A DNA stretch of 64,000 nt. It comes from Pochonia chlamydosporia 170. Lineage: Eukaryota; Ascomycota; Sordariomycetes; Hypocreales; Clavicipitaceae. Both the position numbers and the translations under genes were made by a program. Below the pieces are notes generated by a model that was given only the letters and a program-made list of their open reading frames with translations, ran no database searches and was not told the DNA's origin. This document shows, piece by piece, positions 11,205 to 22,668 of the stretch; the stretch's first letter is position 1, and the number at the start of each line of letters is the position of its first letter. The stretch lies in NCBI RefSeq assembly GCF_001653235.2, contig NW_019154062.1:62001-126000 (forward strand), read 5' to 3'.

Positions 11205-12172
11205 ATGCCCGAAAAGACAGTCCGCAAGAAACAATCAATCTATCACCCGAAGGAATTGCCTCCTTGCAAAGGCCCCAAGCTACAAGCCTTCCCCAAACAC
11301 AGCTTTCCAATTGAGTGGCTGGGGCGGATCGATGGGGGAAATGAAAATATAGAGGGTCTTAGTGACTCTGGAAAGCAAGGATACGTCTTCAAGGTTAGGA
11401 TCGATTCACAGCTTTATGCATTAAAAGTAGTGAGTGCACACACATGCGCGAATATACACAAATCAAAAGGTTTGAGTTTGGATCCCACGCTTATAGCGTT
11501 AAGCAGTTTAAGTTCTTTAATCCTGATGACTCGAGGTACTATTGGGATGGCCTTGTTGAAGGACCAGCAGGGAGGCGGCTGGTAGAGCTGCACACTGATC
11601 CATTCTACGCTGAGTGCCGAGCATACGGCAGAATCCACCAGGAAAAACAAAGAGGGACTCTTACAAGAGAAGTTGCGATACCATGCTTTGGATTTATCTA
11701 CCTCGGTGACGAGCATCGGCCGATGCTTGAACAGAGCGGCGTGGATCTAGAAGAAGACTGCTTAGATGATGAACTCAGTCAGCCAGAGGACCACCCGCAG
11801 CATCCAAGACCTATCCGTGCCATCGTCAAGAAGCTCGCGTCCTCCAACTCTGGTTTGAATAATAAAGGTAGTGTCGGAAGGATGTTGAAGAGCATCAAGG
11901 AGCTAAATAGACTGCAAATTTATAATAAGGATATAAGAAAGGACAATTTCAGAGACGAAAAACTGGTCGATTTTGGGTCCTCTTGGACAGAACCACATTG
12001 CTTTATGGGAGATTCCAATATACTAAACGCAACTGATACAAGAATCGGGGACTTGGTCATGTTTGATGAGATGGTTGACATGGAGGGTATTTTTGCACAA
12101 TGGAGGGCGATGCCGAACTGGCCATATAAAAAGAAGCTCCGGTCACATGCGAAACGGTCCAATAATCGATAA
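11205..12172 (+). CDS. FTA2-like kinase-fold protein (kinetochore Sim4 complex subunit FTA2 family)
   Basis: Exons 11205-11429 and 11507-12172 encode 296 residues. Splicing joins YALKV to FKFF, giving the ALK(V/I)FKFF pattern I associate with the fungal FTA2 family (PF13095). Kinase-like landmarks remain: Lys74 in YALKV (beta-3 lysine), a catalytic-loop-like KDIRKDNF with Asp217 and Asn222, and VDFGSS with Asp230 in the DFG position. The glycine loop is only weakly visible (SDSGKQGYVFKV). In yeasts FTA2 is a kinetochore component. Filamentous fungi carry many FTA2-like paralogs of unknown role, so kinetochore function should not be assumed here. The 77-bp intron starts GTGAGT and ends GCAG. 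Confidence 0.7.
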
Positions 12173-13012
12173 TCTAGCAATGACAATGTATGTATGAGTC
12201 GAAGGTGTGTTTGTAGGATAGCTGTTCGGCAAAGCATCTTATATATTTGCCTACCCCAAAGTATCATTGCTACGTAAACTTAAAGTACACTAATAATTCA
12301 GACGTAATGGCAATGCATTAGAGAAGTCAGCCCCATGCTTTCAGCTGAATTCCAGGTGCCTATCAGCATAGCCGAGAATATTTATGATAATTTTTCATGC
12401 AACTCAAAAGCTTATACACAAGTAAGTTGTATGGTTTCTGTTTCTTAATCTCTGATGTAGCGCGTCGAAAGGGAGGTGTGCACGAAATCACGTAATCCTT
12501 TTCGAGTATTGGAGGTTCGTAGTACTATTGCTCTTGCTTACAATCTCAGGTCCACTAGGGAGCTATTCAGGGTGGCTCACTGAACGTTTGGAGTCGCTCG
12601 GAAACTCTTTTGAGAAAAGGAACTGGGTCGGCCTTGGTTAATGTTCTGTTCTAGGTTGAAATACCTGGACTTTGGAGGGGCGGGGTTATTTTACCACCAT
12701 ACAAGACCAAGGCACAGAACACGAACTCTAGACCAAAGATGATGAATATATAGAGGTGACTTTCGCACAATTGTCTCGTACGGAATACGCAGCTCTTGTA
12801 TTAATCCATTGATGGAAGGTAACTGCCCTTTCAGAAATCCCATCTAGAAACACCCCAAATTTGGAGGCTTTCTCAAGACGACGCGGATGGACATCCAATC
12901 ATATGAGGACCAGAATGACATATAATGCTTTACAATGTGATAAGCCGGCATGATACTTGCTAAAATAGATGTTTTCTAGCATAACTGCAATCTCCCAGTA
13001 CATACAGAGCAG
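12173..13012. other. Intergenic between convergent genes
   Basis: I see no coding frame with splice support, RNA gene or repeat here. Confidence 0.6.
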
Positions 13013-13983
13013 CTACACACCATCCACAGCATGACCCTGAGCGGCCATGACCTTTCTCGGCAGATAACGGCCAGGATGCCACACTGCCAACAGCAACAGT
13101 GCCAAAGCCACCGGCGCAAACTCAAGAGTAGCAAAGTACACCTCATTCGTCTGCAGTTTGCTGAACAAACCCTCCGCCGTCTCCGCCAGTCGAAACGCCG
13201 TCCGCAGATAAATCAGCACCGTCGCCGCCGCAAAAACAGCCGTAAAGCCCGTCAACCTATGTTTACGGATGTGTTTCCGGGCGCGATATATGAAACTCGC
13301 AGCTAGGATGACGAAGGAACCCATGGAGAAGACTTGTGCAGCCAGACCACCTAGTAGGATGTTGTTAGGTGTAGTGGGATCCTTCCTATCTGATTCGGCT
13401 TTGCCTATCATCGCAGCGCCTGCTACCTGCAAAATCGTTGCGATTGCATCGGATGTAATAAAGAATGCTAGGATGAACCTCGGCCGTAGGAAGGCATATC
13501 TCTGGCCAATTTGGTTGATCATGGCTGAGAGGATGGTGTATATGCCCGCTGCGAGGAACACTGGCGCTGTGACGATGAAGAAGTAGTTGAGCACGAAGTA
13601 AATGAGGTGGTATGGATCTTTCTTCGCGGACAAGGAGCGAGCAATATAGCCAATGACTTCGAAGATGAGACCAACGGATGTTGGAATCCACCACCATGTG
13701 CGGCTCCGTGCGGTTTGCACCGAGTGGGCGAGCAATAGGACGAAGAACCATACTGCTGCGAATGTGGCGAGGGCAAAGGATGGCGTGTAGCCGTATATGA
13801 TTATGGGCGTGTCCCATTCCCCGTTGGGGTTTGAGAAGTCGGGGTCGACGTAGCCTTTTATCGGGCGGTTGCCTTAGTTGAGCTCTGAGTTAATATATAT
13901 GAGATATGCAGAGAAGTTTCGACTTTTCTGCTTGAGTGCTTGGGTGAGGGCATACCTTGCGGATCGCTAGCCCTGACTTCCAT
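13013..13983 (-). CDS. RTA1-like seven-transmembrane protein
   Basis: Exon 1 (13983-13956) is only 28 bases and encodes MEVRASDPQ; after an 83-bp GT-AG intron, exon 2 (13872-13013) carries the rest, 295 residues in all. Hydrophobic segments number seven. The order and motifs fit the RTA1/lipid-translocating exporter family (PF04479): an N-terminal YGYTPSFALA, EVIGYIAR in helix 2, and APVFLAAGIYTIL in helix 3. The helix 4 segment FFITSDAIATILQVAGA contains the family's conserved D. Family members (Rta1, Rsb1) act at the plasma membrane in resistance to toxic lipids or azoles. The substrate here is unknown. The tiny first exon is easy to miss, but it supplies the only in-frame ATG before the first helix. 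Confidence 0.88.
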
Positions 13984-15125
13984 CGATCTTTGAGTACTAG
14001 CTTATGATCAGAACACAGCAAAGTTGAGAGCTAACAAATTAAGAAAGCTAGTGTGGGACATAAATTGTAAAGATGCACATATCAACCTATTTAACGTTAA
14101 TGCCAAGCTTTGCATTTAAGTCCGGCCGCTGGACCCTCAACATGCCAGCGAAAAGCAACGGCCTCAATCAACGCCACCAACAGTATTGATCAATGGAATG
14201 AATCATTGCTCACTGACTGGCAGAAGCACTCTTGGCGTGTGGACCATTTGGAATCATTAAAAACGTGTTGGGGTTGCCAAAGCGAGCTGAACGGTTCGGA
14301 CATGGATTCAAGCTAATTCGAAGACGTCATTGGTAGAAGCCCACGATCGGAAGGGACATGATTTTGCGCGACAATCGAAAGGTTGCCTCACTTGGAAGCA
14401 ACAAATTAGCAGAGAAAAGCATTGCATAGCTGGTATTGTACTACTGTATCCTTTTCTGAGTTAGCATGTACTCAGTGGAAAAGACTATTTTCTGCAACAA
14501 CCCGTCCCTGGCTGCCTTATCAATCTCAAGTCAGCTGCGCCAAATTAACAGAGTAGACATGACAGCTAGCTTTGACTCTTTTAGAGTGATTTAATACCAT
14601 TTGGCAATTGAGATAAACCTCGCTGCCGACCTCCAATTTCCACAATCTAAAATACCCAGAATGCGAACCAAGTTATCCTCAACCTAGGCATACAGAAGCC
14701 GGCTGGTTTGCTGCTGTCGATGATGAGGAAGAACTCGACATTTCTGAAGCTGCTGAGTTAAGATTCTCTCGGTACTGTTGCTGTAGACATATTCTTCCCT
14801 TCCTTCCTTTCCTTCTTCCAAGATAGATCCTCCTCTATGATCCCCTCCGGAAGCCCTGCCGGGGGCCGCCTGCGGCGAGCTTCGGCCTGCGGCCAGTCTC
14901 CATGGCACCAACCGAACTAAGTAGAGGATCGGGGACGCCCTTATACATATTAATAGATGAAGTTTAAGTATACAGATATGACAAGTACGACACCACGGCA
15001 GACTGCATCCACACTCTACGATAATGCAACCTATTCGATGCCAAACATATACAATTTAATGCTAATATAAACTACCGAATATGCAAAACCCCAAATTAAG
15101 CTCCAGCCTCATCCCCGTCTACCCT
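13984..15125. other. Intergenic with a GC-rich inverted-repeat patch
   Basis: No gene is recognised. At 14847-14895 a strongly GC-rich stretch contains two CTGCGGC copies and an inverted GGCCGC/GCGGCC pair, standing out from the surrounding AT-richer DNA. The minus-strand open frame over it (14684-14911) is low complexity and not called. Confidence 0.5.
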
Positions 15126-15964
15126 TCAAGGAGCCTCATATATAGGCGCAGCCGGTTGCCGACTCTGCAAAGGCGTCGCCGGTGCTTCATAAACAGGAGG
15201 AGCAGGAGGAGCAGCCAACTCCGGCGGTTTCACCTCAGAAGCTTGGACATCATCCGATGACTCTCCCTTCCCCTTTCGAAACTTCTTCCATGCCAGCAAT
15301 CCTATTCCACCGAGCACCAATATCCCACCGAGGGTGCACCCGACCGCAATGCCGGCCACCGCTCCATTCGACAACCCCGAACTTGCACCCGAGCTCTCTG
15401 GCTCTGTGGTTGTCGTGCCCGTAGGGGTATTCGTAGGTACATTCGTCATGGAACTCGTCGTCATGACCATTGTTGATGCGGTAGGCGTTCCGGTCGCAGA
15501 AGTCGTTGTATCCGGCAGCGTAACGTTAAAGTAGTGACTCATGGCGTCTTTGTTTGGGGTTCCTGCGCGAAGGACCGCGAAATAAAGCACCACGTCTTCT
15601 CCCTTGGTCACATTGCGACTTAGTCCGTCTAGACTGACCGTCCAGATGAGGCTGGTCGACCTTGAACCTTCTACAAACAACGGTTAGTTAGAGTGTAATG
15701 CACTCGACCGGAGGGAGGGCACCAACGTCGAAGTTTCTTGAGATACTGTACACCCTTTCCAGCAGCTGGGTACTGTTCAAAGAGAATCAGATCCATTGTA
15801 TCGAGGTCTGACTGCCATTGCACGTCGACTTGCTTCCCCAGCGCGTAGACCGGATTATCTTGGTAATTGCCATCTGGGCCATTCGCAGGCGGCTGCGTAA
15901 ACCTGCTCTTACCAAGAACACTGACAACAAATGCGCAAAGACAAATTAACGAAGAAGACTGCAT
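15126..15964 (-). CDS. Secreted single-pass (type I) membrane glycoprotein, fungal cell-surface type
   Basis: Exons 15964-15727 and 15670-15126 give 260 residues. Two donors were possible; only GTTGGT (from 15726) keeps the frame, and the intron has a TCTAACTAAC branch site. The order is a signal peptide (about 1-18, ending VLGKS), then a beta-rich ectodomain of about 110 residues with WQSDLDTMDLILF and SLIWTVSLDG segments and an N-glycosylation motif (NVT). A Thr/Ser-rich stalk, a Gly-rich transmembrane helix (about 183-206) and a basic KKFRKGKG stop-transfer sequence follow. The tail is Pro-rich with two YEAP repeats. This layout is common in Pezizomycotina surface proteins of unknown function. 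It may be a wall or surface sensor, but no ligand can be inferred. Confidence 0.8.
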
Positions 15965-16856
15965 GACGTCTATCGCTTCGAGCGGTCATGAACAAACTCA
16001 CGATGCTGCTACGAAGTGTCGAAACAAAACTTCCTCCTGCCCTGTCCAAATTAACATTTGAGCCGCGCGGGAAAAGAACGGAGATTGAAGAAGGAAAATG
16101 AGAGACAGGATCATCAATGGCATGAAGAACGCTACACTGCCTTGACAGTCCCAGGATTGTAAGATTAATTGCTCCGTAGTGTCAGCATGCTGACCCTCAT
16201 ACTCCATTGTTTCTGCATGGTTGGTCTAACGATGTCATGTCAGACTGGCTGTTGAGTTTCATTCGCCTTGATACGCGCTAGTATTCGGCTGCGTACAGGG
16301 AAGTTGGTGATGCGAGGAGAAAGGATTGGCGGGTTGTCCAATGAGCAGTTGGGTTATGTGGAAATCGGTGATGTTGCTGCTAAATATGGCAATGAGTAAC
16401 GTGAGTCTCCACGCTGCAAGGATCCTGACCAAAATATGAAGAGGAGGCTGTGGCATGTTCTTTGCGAGGTTTCAGCCTTATTTAACTTGTGGTGGCATGA
16501 CATGGAGTTTCCAACTGGTCTATTCTCCTGTTGTTGTGCGGATGGTTTGACAACAAACAGAAACTAATTGGGCAGTTGGTGGATCTTTCACTACGTACAT
16601 TGCTGGTAATACCAGGAACATAGTCATTCGTTTACATAATCGCAAGTTATGAACTCACGTTGCTAAAACTACATCGACGCAAAACGGCACTGGCCCGTAG
16701 GAGATATCCAACACAGTTACCCATATGCCTTTCGTAACCCATATACCAATGTTTTACAGCCTCTCGCTTGCCAGATTAGAAGTTTTTGACAGAATCCCGC
16801 TCCGGTAAGATCTGCGATACCAATTCCGACAAGAGTTCAGTCAGCGACATCAATGC

Positions 16857-16975
16857 TTATCAACGGAACATAACTTGACCTATCTCTCTGCATCAGCGGA
16901 GCGTTCCCTGCTGGTTAACTGGCCTAGCGGTTATTTCTTTGATACAAACTCTCAATCCACCCCCGAGTTATGCTT
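16857..16975. repeat. Degenerate dispersed repeat, copy B
   Basis: This is the partner of 3481-3600: TTATCAACGGAA start, CTCTGCATCAGCGGAGCGTT core, then GG..TTTCTTTG and a CCACCCCC tail. Found by eye. Confidence 0.5.
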
Positions 16976-16999
16976 AGAGAACAATATATTCCACGCACG

Positions 17000-17052
17000 T
17001 TGTCATCGGATATAACCCAGCCCATCCCTCTGCATCAACAAAGCGCTCCCCT
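17000..17052. repeat. Degenerate dispersed repeat, partial copy C
   Basis: This is a shorter, more diverged copy of the same core (TCATCGGATATAAC, then CCTCTGCATCAACAAAGCGC), about 140 bp after the start of copy B and in the same orientation. Confidence 0.35.
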
Positions 17053-17644
17053 TCCCCACGCCGAATTGTTCAACGGTACGTTTGTCTTATACCTCCCTTG
17101 TTGCTCGCTGACCACGTGGCTTGATTCTTGACTGCATTCCAAGTTCCATCTATCTTGAGAACGACATCAACGACCAGCGCCAACACCCCATGATTCATCC
17201 CGAAACGCAGAAACCTAGGTAGCCACTCCCATATCTCGCCATCATCTCAACTTCATAGCTTATCGCATTGATAATCTCTTCATGATGCTGCCCCCGTGTC
17301 GGTCTTTTACCTGCTCACCTCGTTTAGGTCGTCCTGGGTAAGCCACCACGCAATCAATTAATCACTCCTTGAACCTCCAAATTGCAACCCCGATCCATAT
17401 CCAAGGAAAATGCCTTCCCAACTTCAACATCAAAAACATTTCATAGAAACAAAATACAACATCAAAAAGTAACATCAAGATTATTCGTGGTACATATCCC
17501 AACACAAGCAACATTCACGTCGCATAATCATATAGGGTAAGCCACTTTAACCCTTCACCCTTCACCCACCAACCATTCTCACAACCAACTCCAAACCTCA
17601 ACTCACTCACACCTCACTTCTCACTCACCAACCCATCCATCACA

Positions 17645-18527
17645 ATGCTCACCATAAGAATCCCCAAAACCCTTCCCTTCATACGCATCCTCCCCAAGAC
17701 ACTCACCCCCCAACCAAAACTCCAACCACAAACACATTTCCACCCCCTCCGCATCTTCCACCGCCCATTCCCCTTCATCAGACTCTTCCACCACTCCCCC
17801 AAACTCACCATCAACAACGTCAGAGCCGCCTCCGCAGCTGCTTCACAAAATGCAAAAAACTACGGTACACTCACCCACCCTCCCATCCACACACTTACTA
17901 ACTCCAACAGAAATCCCCGCCCGCCTCATCATCTACCACGCCGGCACCCCACGCATAACCTTCCTCGCGCTCCTCAAGCTCACGACCCTCATCCTAGCCG
18001 CCTTCTTCACCCTCCTCGTCCTCCCAAGCTACATCAAAGCCGAAAAGCCGCTCAGCGACACCGCCGCCCTCACCCTCTGCGGCATCATCCCCATGCTCTT
18101 CATCGCGTACACCACCGCCCCGTTCGTCACACACATGTACATCCACCTGCCGGACGCGGCGCGCACGTCCCCCGCCGTGCTGAGGCGCTTCGTGGCCGCT
18201 ATGCCGGCTGGCACGCAGCTCACACTCACGACGATGAGCTTCATCGCCAAACCGAGGTATAGTTCTATGCGGGCGGGGGACTTGAGACCAGCGACGAGGG
18301 GTACGCGTATGGGGTTGGTGAATTATGTGAGGGACACGGCAGGGGAGAATGCGAGTAGGAAGTGGTACATGTATAGGGCTGTGGGGAGGTTTTATATCCA
18401 GGAGAAGGGGGTGGGTGCTGGGGAGAGGGTGCGGTATCAGAAGAAGCAGAAGATGGTGGTGGATACGTGGATTTGGGATGCTGTCAAGGAGAGGATTGCG
18501 AAGAGAGCAGCTTCCGGTTCGTCTTGA
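17645..18527 (+). CDS. Probable mitochondrial inner-membrane protein with two helices (TMEM70/TMEM186-like layout)
   Basis: Exons 17645-17864 and 17911-18527 give 278 residues. The 46-bp intron has a TTACTAAC branch site and ends CAACAG. The first 60 residues are basic, hydroxylated and free of acidic residues, a typical mitochondrial presequence. Two hydrophobic helices follow (about 89-112 and 121-145), separated by a short KAEKPLSD turn. A soluble tail of about 120 residues has FIAKPRYSSM and W-x-W-x-A segments. Two close helices plus a matrix-side tail recall the TMEM70/TMEM186/TMEM223 families, which act in respiratory-complex assembly, but I cannot confirm membership by motif. Codon use is very C-rich in exon 1. 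Confidence 0.7.
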
Positions 18528-19470
18528 AGAGTCGATAGTTTGACGTTATTTGGGTTGCGGCTTTAGCATGGAATGTGACAGCTGGGTTCGAGTGCGGGTG
18601 ATGATCTTCGCTTAGCAAATTATTGTGTACTGTATTGGTGTAGTTCTATATTGTACTAGATGAGTAGTGTCTGTCGGAATGACGAGACCGCGTTTCACCG
18701 TTACTAAAAAGCGGTTCAGTCCTCCAAACCCTCTATAATTGTCAGGGTTCGAGTCCCGCCAGCATATCAACATGGCCGGATGAATTGCCCATTTCAACGG
18801 ATTCAATTAATACAGACTCCCAAGATCAACTCGGGCGTTCAAACCTCTAGATACTACCTGTGACGCTACCCCAAGTCACCCACAACCTCTGGATTCACTT
18901 CTCGGATTCCCAAAATCCATCACATGTACCTTCCATATCAAATAGCCGCCATTGGTATCATCGCCAACAACCAGACAATTCTACTGTACATTTTCCCGTG
19001 GGTGCATCGAAATAATCATGTGATATCCAGTGTCCAGTTGTATGCCGTTTCAAGCAAGCTTCCGTTAACGCCCCTCCCCATCATGGCTTCATAAGTTCGT
19101 TCCACGAGTTCAATCGCAAGTCGAAGCCGAAGCCGTCACACGTGCGACAGCCTTACCCGGACCGTTGGCCCTGCATTGACTGATACTCACCAACTGTCTC
19201 CCTGTCTTTCTAATGTTCCTTGTTTGTCATTCATATTCGTCTGGTTTGCCTGGTCCTGCGTATATTCGTCGTCCATCTCACGTAATTCGAGCGCGGTTAA
19301 ATCGAAACTTCCATGTGTCGTTGTAAGGTCGCAGATGTGAGGAAGAAACAACCAACTGCGTTTCCTTCCAAGTCGCCAAGGATATCAAATCCAATAGAGG
19401 CACTGGCTACCACTCCTCATGTGGACCCGTGGTCCGGTTCAACAAGCAACAGCTGTCTTGTCCCTCAACT
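18528..19470. other. Intergenic between convergent genes
   Basis: There is no recognisable gene. A GGGTTCGAGTCCC word near 18745 looks like a tRNA T-arm but lacks a foldable tRNA around it. Confidence 0.55.
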
Positions 19471-22400
19471 TCAGCGTCGTTTCATATTCGCCATTCCACC
19501 GTCATAGTCCCAGGCTCTCTTAAGACCTCCCTCATACACACTTGCAACAGACTCCTGCCACATGGCTGGAGTGATAAAATTGGGCATAGATGTTGTCGTG
19601 GGATATTGCTGCTGGGCCATTTGCTGGGCGCCTGGAGACAAGGAGTGGTTGGACGCTTGATCCGCAAGAGCATTTGGATCGGGAGCACCTGGAGTAGAAA
19701 CGTTCAGCGATGTTGCCCGAGTGGCGGAACCAAGGAGGGAACCAGCTTGTGACGGCGTACCAAATGAGGTATTCCAATGTCTAAAACATCCATCAGCATC
19801 TAAACGCACAAAACGGGACAAGAGCACAATTTCAGGGTAGGTGTCGCAAAACAAGGCACAACTTACTCAAAAATACGTGCCGGGTTCCAAGTCGGTGGGT
19901 TACTGGTAAGCCCCATAGTGTGATGCATATCCGCGGCCGGACCATCTTGCGGCATCATAACGAGCGACTGTACGGCTGGAGAGTCACTTCTGCTGTCCAT
20001 TGGGCCCACAGAAATTGGAGGTGTAATGGGATGGCTTATATAACTGACATGTTGGCTGGAGGGATCCAGTTGCTGATCCATGGAACCTGTACGGTGCGCC
20101 GAAGCTTGGTAGGCCATGTTTGCTCGTGGCGGGCTTGACTGGTTGGAGGGATGAGGGCTGCCGTATGGGAACGAAGGTTTGAGGACAAACGGCCGCCTGA
20201 TGTCTGCTGAGAATGCTTCACGAATAGCATCGACTTGCTTCTGCAGGTCCGGCATCGGCCAAGCTTCCATCACCGTTTCCATCAGCCTCATGTGACGCTG
20301 GAAATACTCACGCGCATCTGTGTTGAGATCGGGGTCGGGGGACACGATGGCAACCTTTACTTCGTTAGCGGGCCAAGCCATGACGTCCGCCGTTTCTACA
20401 CCGTTCCTGACTGAGATGACTGTACTTACGAGGTGAATGACTATGCAGGACAGACCAGCATACAATGTGAAGCTGAATCCGCGTTGCATGCTTTGGATGT
20501 CGACGAGGCCGAACTGCTTTAGTGTTGCCTCTTGCAAGCGGCAAAGGGCTTTGGCGGAATTGTAGCAAATCATCATATGGTGTTTCCATTGTGCCTCGTT
20601 GACGGTCGGGTCCAGAAATGACAAGACTGGACGATGGTACAGAATTTGCAACAGATAGTAGTAGGCATGCAGATTTCCTAAAAACGACGACGGTAAATAT
20701 GGCGGTGAGCTGTCAGGGGGGTAGCTGATGACCATATCGGCAGGCAATTCAGACAAATATGCTGAAATCGCTTGCTCAAGTTGCTGGAACTCCGGATTAA
20801 CGCCCCAGTCCTTTGTTCTCCTTAATCGGGCATAGATGAGGCTCATTTTCCTGATGTTTCGCACGATGCGTGCCAGGTAAGTAAAGTTGCGTGAGACATG
20901 ATACTCGCCATCGTCTCCGCCTGGTATAGGGCGAGGGGCGTCGAAGTCTACCGACTCATAGTTCACGGTAAGATCATGTCGTCCTGTTGTCAGACTCATT
21001 AGTCAACTTGCCTACACAGGGCCACTGCCACGGACAAAAAACGTGATCCTACCTTGAGGGGTGCCAACCATAGTTTCGCAAACGAAAATGGTCTGCCAAA
21101 TTCTTGTTCGAAGGCGGCACTCTGCAACTGTGAACTCGCAAGGAATTCCGGCTTGATGATCCTCATAGTGTTCATCAAGGCCCAAATCCTTACCCATTTG
21201 AACGCATTGCACAACAAGCATCCAAGATCGATAAAAGTATCCCCTCTTCGGAGCGGCTTCGCGAGCCTTGAGCATCATTAGTAACGCCTGCAGGGTGCTA
21301 AGTCTCGGTACATCCATGAAAGAGTCGGCATGTCCTATATTCCCAAACAACGTTAGCCGAAGCACGATGACCAAAAAAGGCTTCTACGGCTTGTTTCAAT
21401 GACGTACTCGACGCAAGTGCCAGCCATTGTTGTCCCATGGCAGGTTCCTCGGCCAGGCGGCCACCGATTGCAAAGAGAATTTCTAGGATGAGGGGGGATA
21501 TGGATTCGCGGCTCGTATTCCATTGCTGATAGAAGGCGACTTTATCCAAAACAGGGACGTACGGATGGACATGGCGAAAGTATAGGTCGAAGTGGTGCAG
21601 AGCGGTGGACTCATCCGGCATCAGCGCCGGAGGAATGCGAATCTTGTGACCGGGTATTGCGGTGACATTGGGTAATATGGAGCCGTAGTCATCGTCATCC
21701 TCCACCGCAGGTTGCTCTTCCCGACGGAATGAAGCTTTGTTCCGTAGATATGGCGCTGGAGTTTGGACCAAATTAGCCATGCTCACTCAAAAGTTAACCT
21801 CAGCGCAAGCTTACCGGTTCCAAGTTCGTTTACTTTCAATCCACCTAGGAGGTCAGCTAGATCCTGCTGCTGGTATGAATCAACAGATTGTGCTTCTGGG
21901 GACGATTCTTGTCTTTGGGCTTGATGCATCGGCGGCGTCGGGAAGGCATTTGGCCCGGTGTATGCGGGGTCCAAGACTCCGGATGGTGGCACTGTCGTGT
22001 AGTGTAAATTTTGTTGGCCCGGAGTCGCATCGAAGGAAACCTGGTGGAAGGCAGCCTGATCCCGGTCGAACGAGCCTTGATATAGCTCTGTCATTGACTT
22101 GGACGAGTCTTGGCTAGGCTGGCCAGGCATGCCAATCTGCTGAAATTGGCTCGAGGGATCTAAGATTGCATCGTATGAAGTGCCCGTGTCCGATCCTTCA
22201 TAGCCGTTGGGCCGGACGCAGTGAAGCTTGAGCCGGATGCAGGCCGAGCATGGCCATGTGTTGGTTGTCGCGGCATCGCATTTGATCTTTCTCTTTCGAC
22301 AGCCCTCGCAGGCTCTCATTACTATTGCGAAACAGTCAGACTATCATCTTGTGATACAAAATGCCCAAGATGCGCTCAATTCTATCCAAACCTTTCAGTC

Positions 22401-22668
22401 TCTTGTGACGATTGTGTTCGTCGACGAAAACATAATCTGTATAGCAATATGTCAGCACTCCAGGCAGAACAGAGGCAGAGTGCGGCCGGCGCTGTTTGGT
22501 TCATGGCGTCTCGCATGACGGCGCAAACGAGGAGACAAAAAACTGACTCTTCTGTGTTTCCCTCTGGGGGAACTGCTGCGGTGAAAATTGAAATGAACTC
22601 ATTTGTGCTGCTTGTGCGTTTTGCGCATCCTGTGGTAGAATTCGACGAACGGAGGGATCGGTAGCCAT
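19471..22668 (-). CDS. Zn2Cys6 transcription factor, resembling CLR-1/ClrA-type cellulose-degradation regulators
   Basis: Seven exons (22668-22548, 22436-22392, 22321-21815, 21755-21408, 21334-21053, 20983-19867, 19780-19471) give 909 residues with every phase closing. A 45-bp exon encodes YVFVDEHNRHKRLK, leading into the zinc cluster at residues 60-88 (CEGCRKRKIKC, then PCSACIRLKLHC; spacing C2-6-9-2-6). A Q-rich linker follows, then a fungal MHR domain with FMDVPRLSTLQALL, RGYFYRSWM and LGLDEH. The C-terminus ends WDYDGGMANMKRR. From memory this domain layout and the motif before the zinc cluster fit CLR-1-type activators of plant cell-wall enzymes, but I could not check. For intron 4 I chose the GTACGT donor (73 bp); a GTCATC donor would leave only 37 bp. 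The first in-frame ATG was taken. Confidence 0.85.

Larger units (their letters stand above)
15965..17644. other. Intergenic between divergent genes, with degenerate repeats
   Basis: This is the shared upstream region of the surface glycoprotein and the two-helix protein. It holds the repeat copies at 16857-16975 and 17000-17052. The last 150 bases are very C-rich, typical of a fungal promoter and leader. No gene is recognised. Confidence 0.55.

Noticed and set aside
18690..18770. tRNA-like word GGGTTCGAGTCCC on the plus strand
   Set aside because: The T-stem pairs only three bases and no acceptor, D or anticodon stems fit around it.
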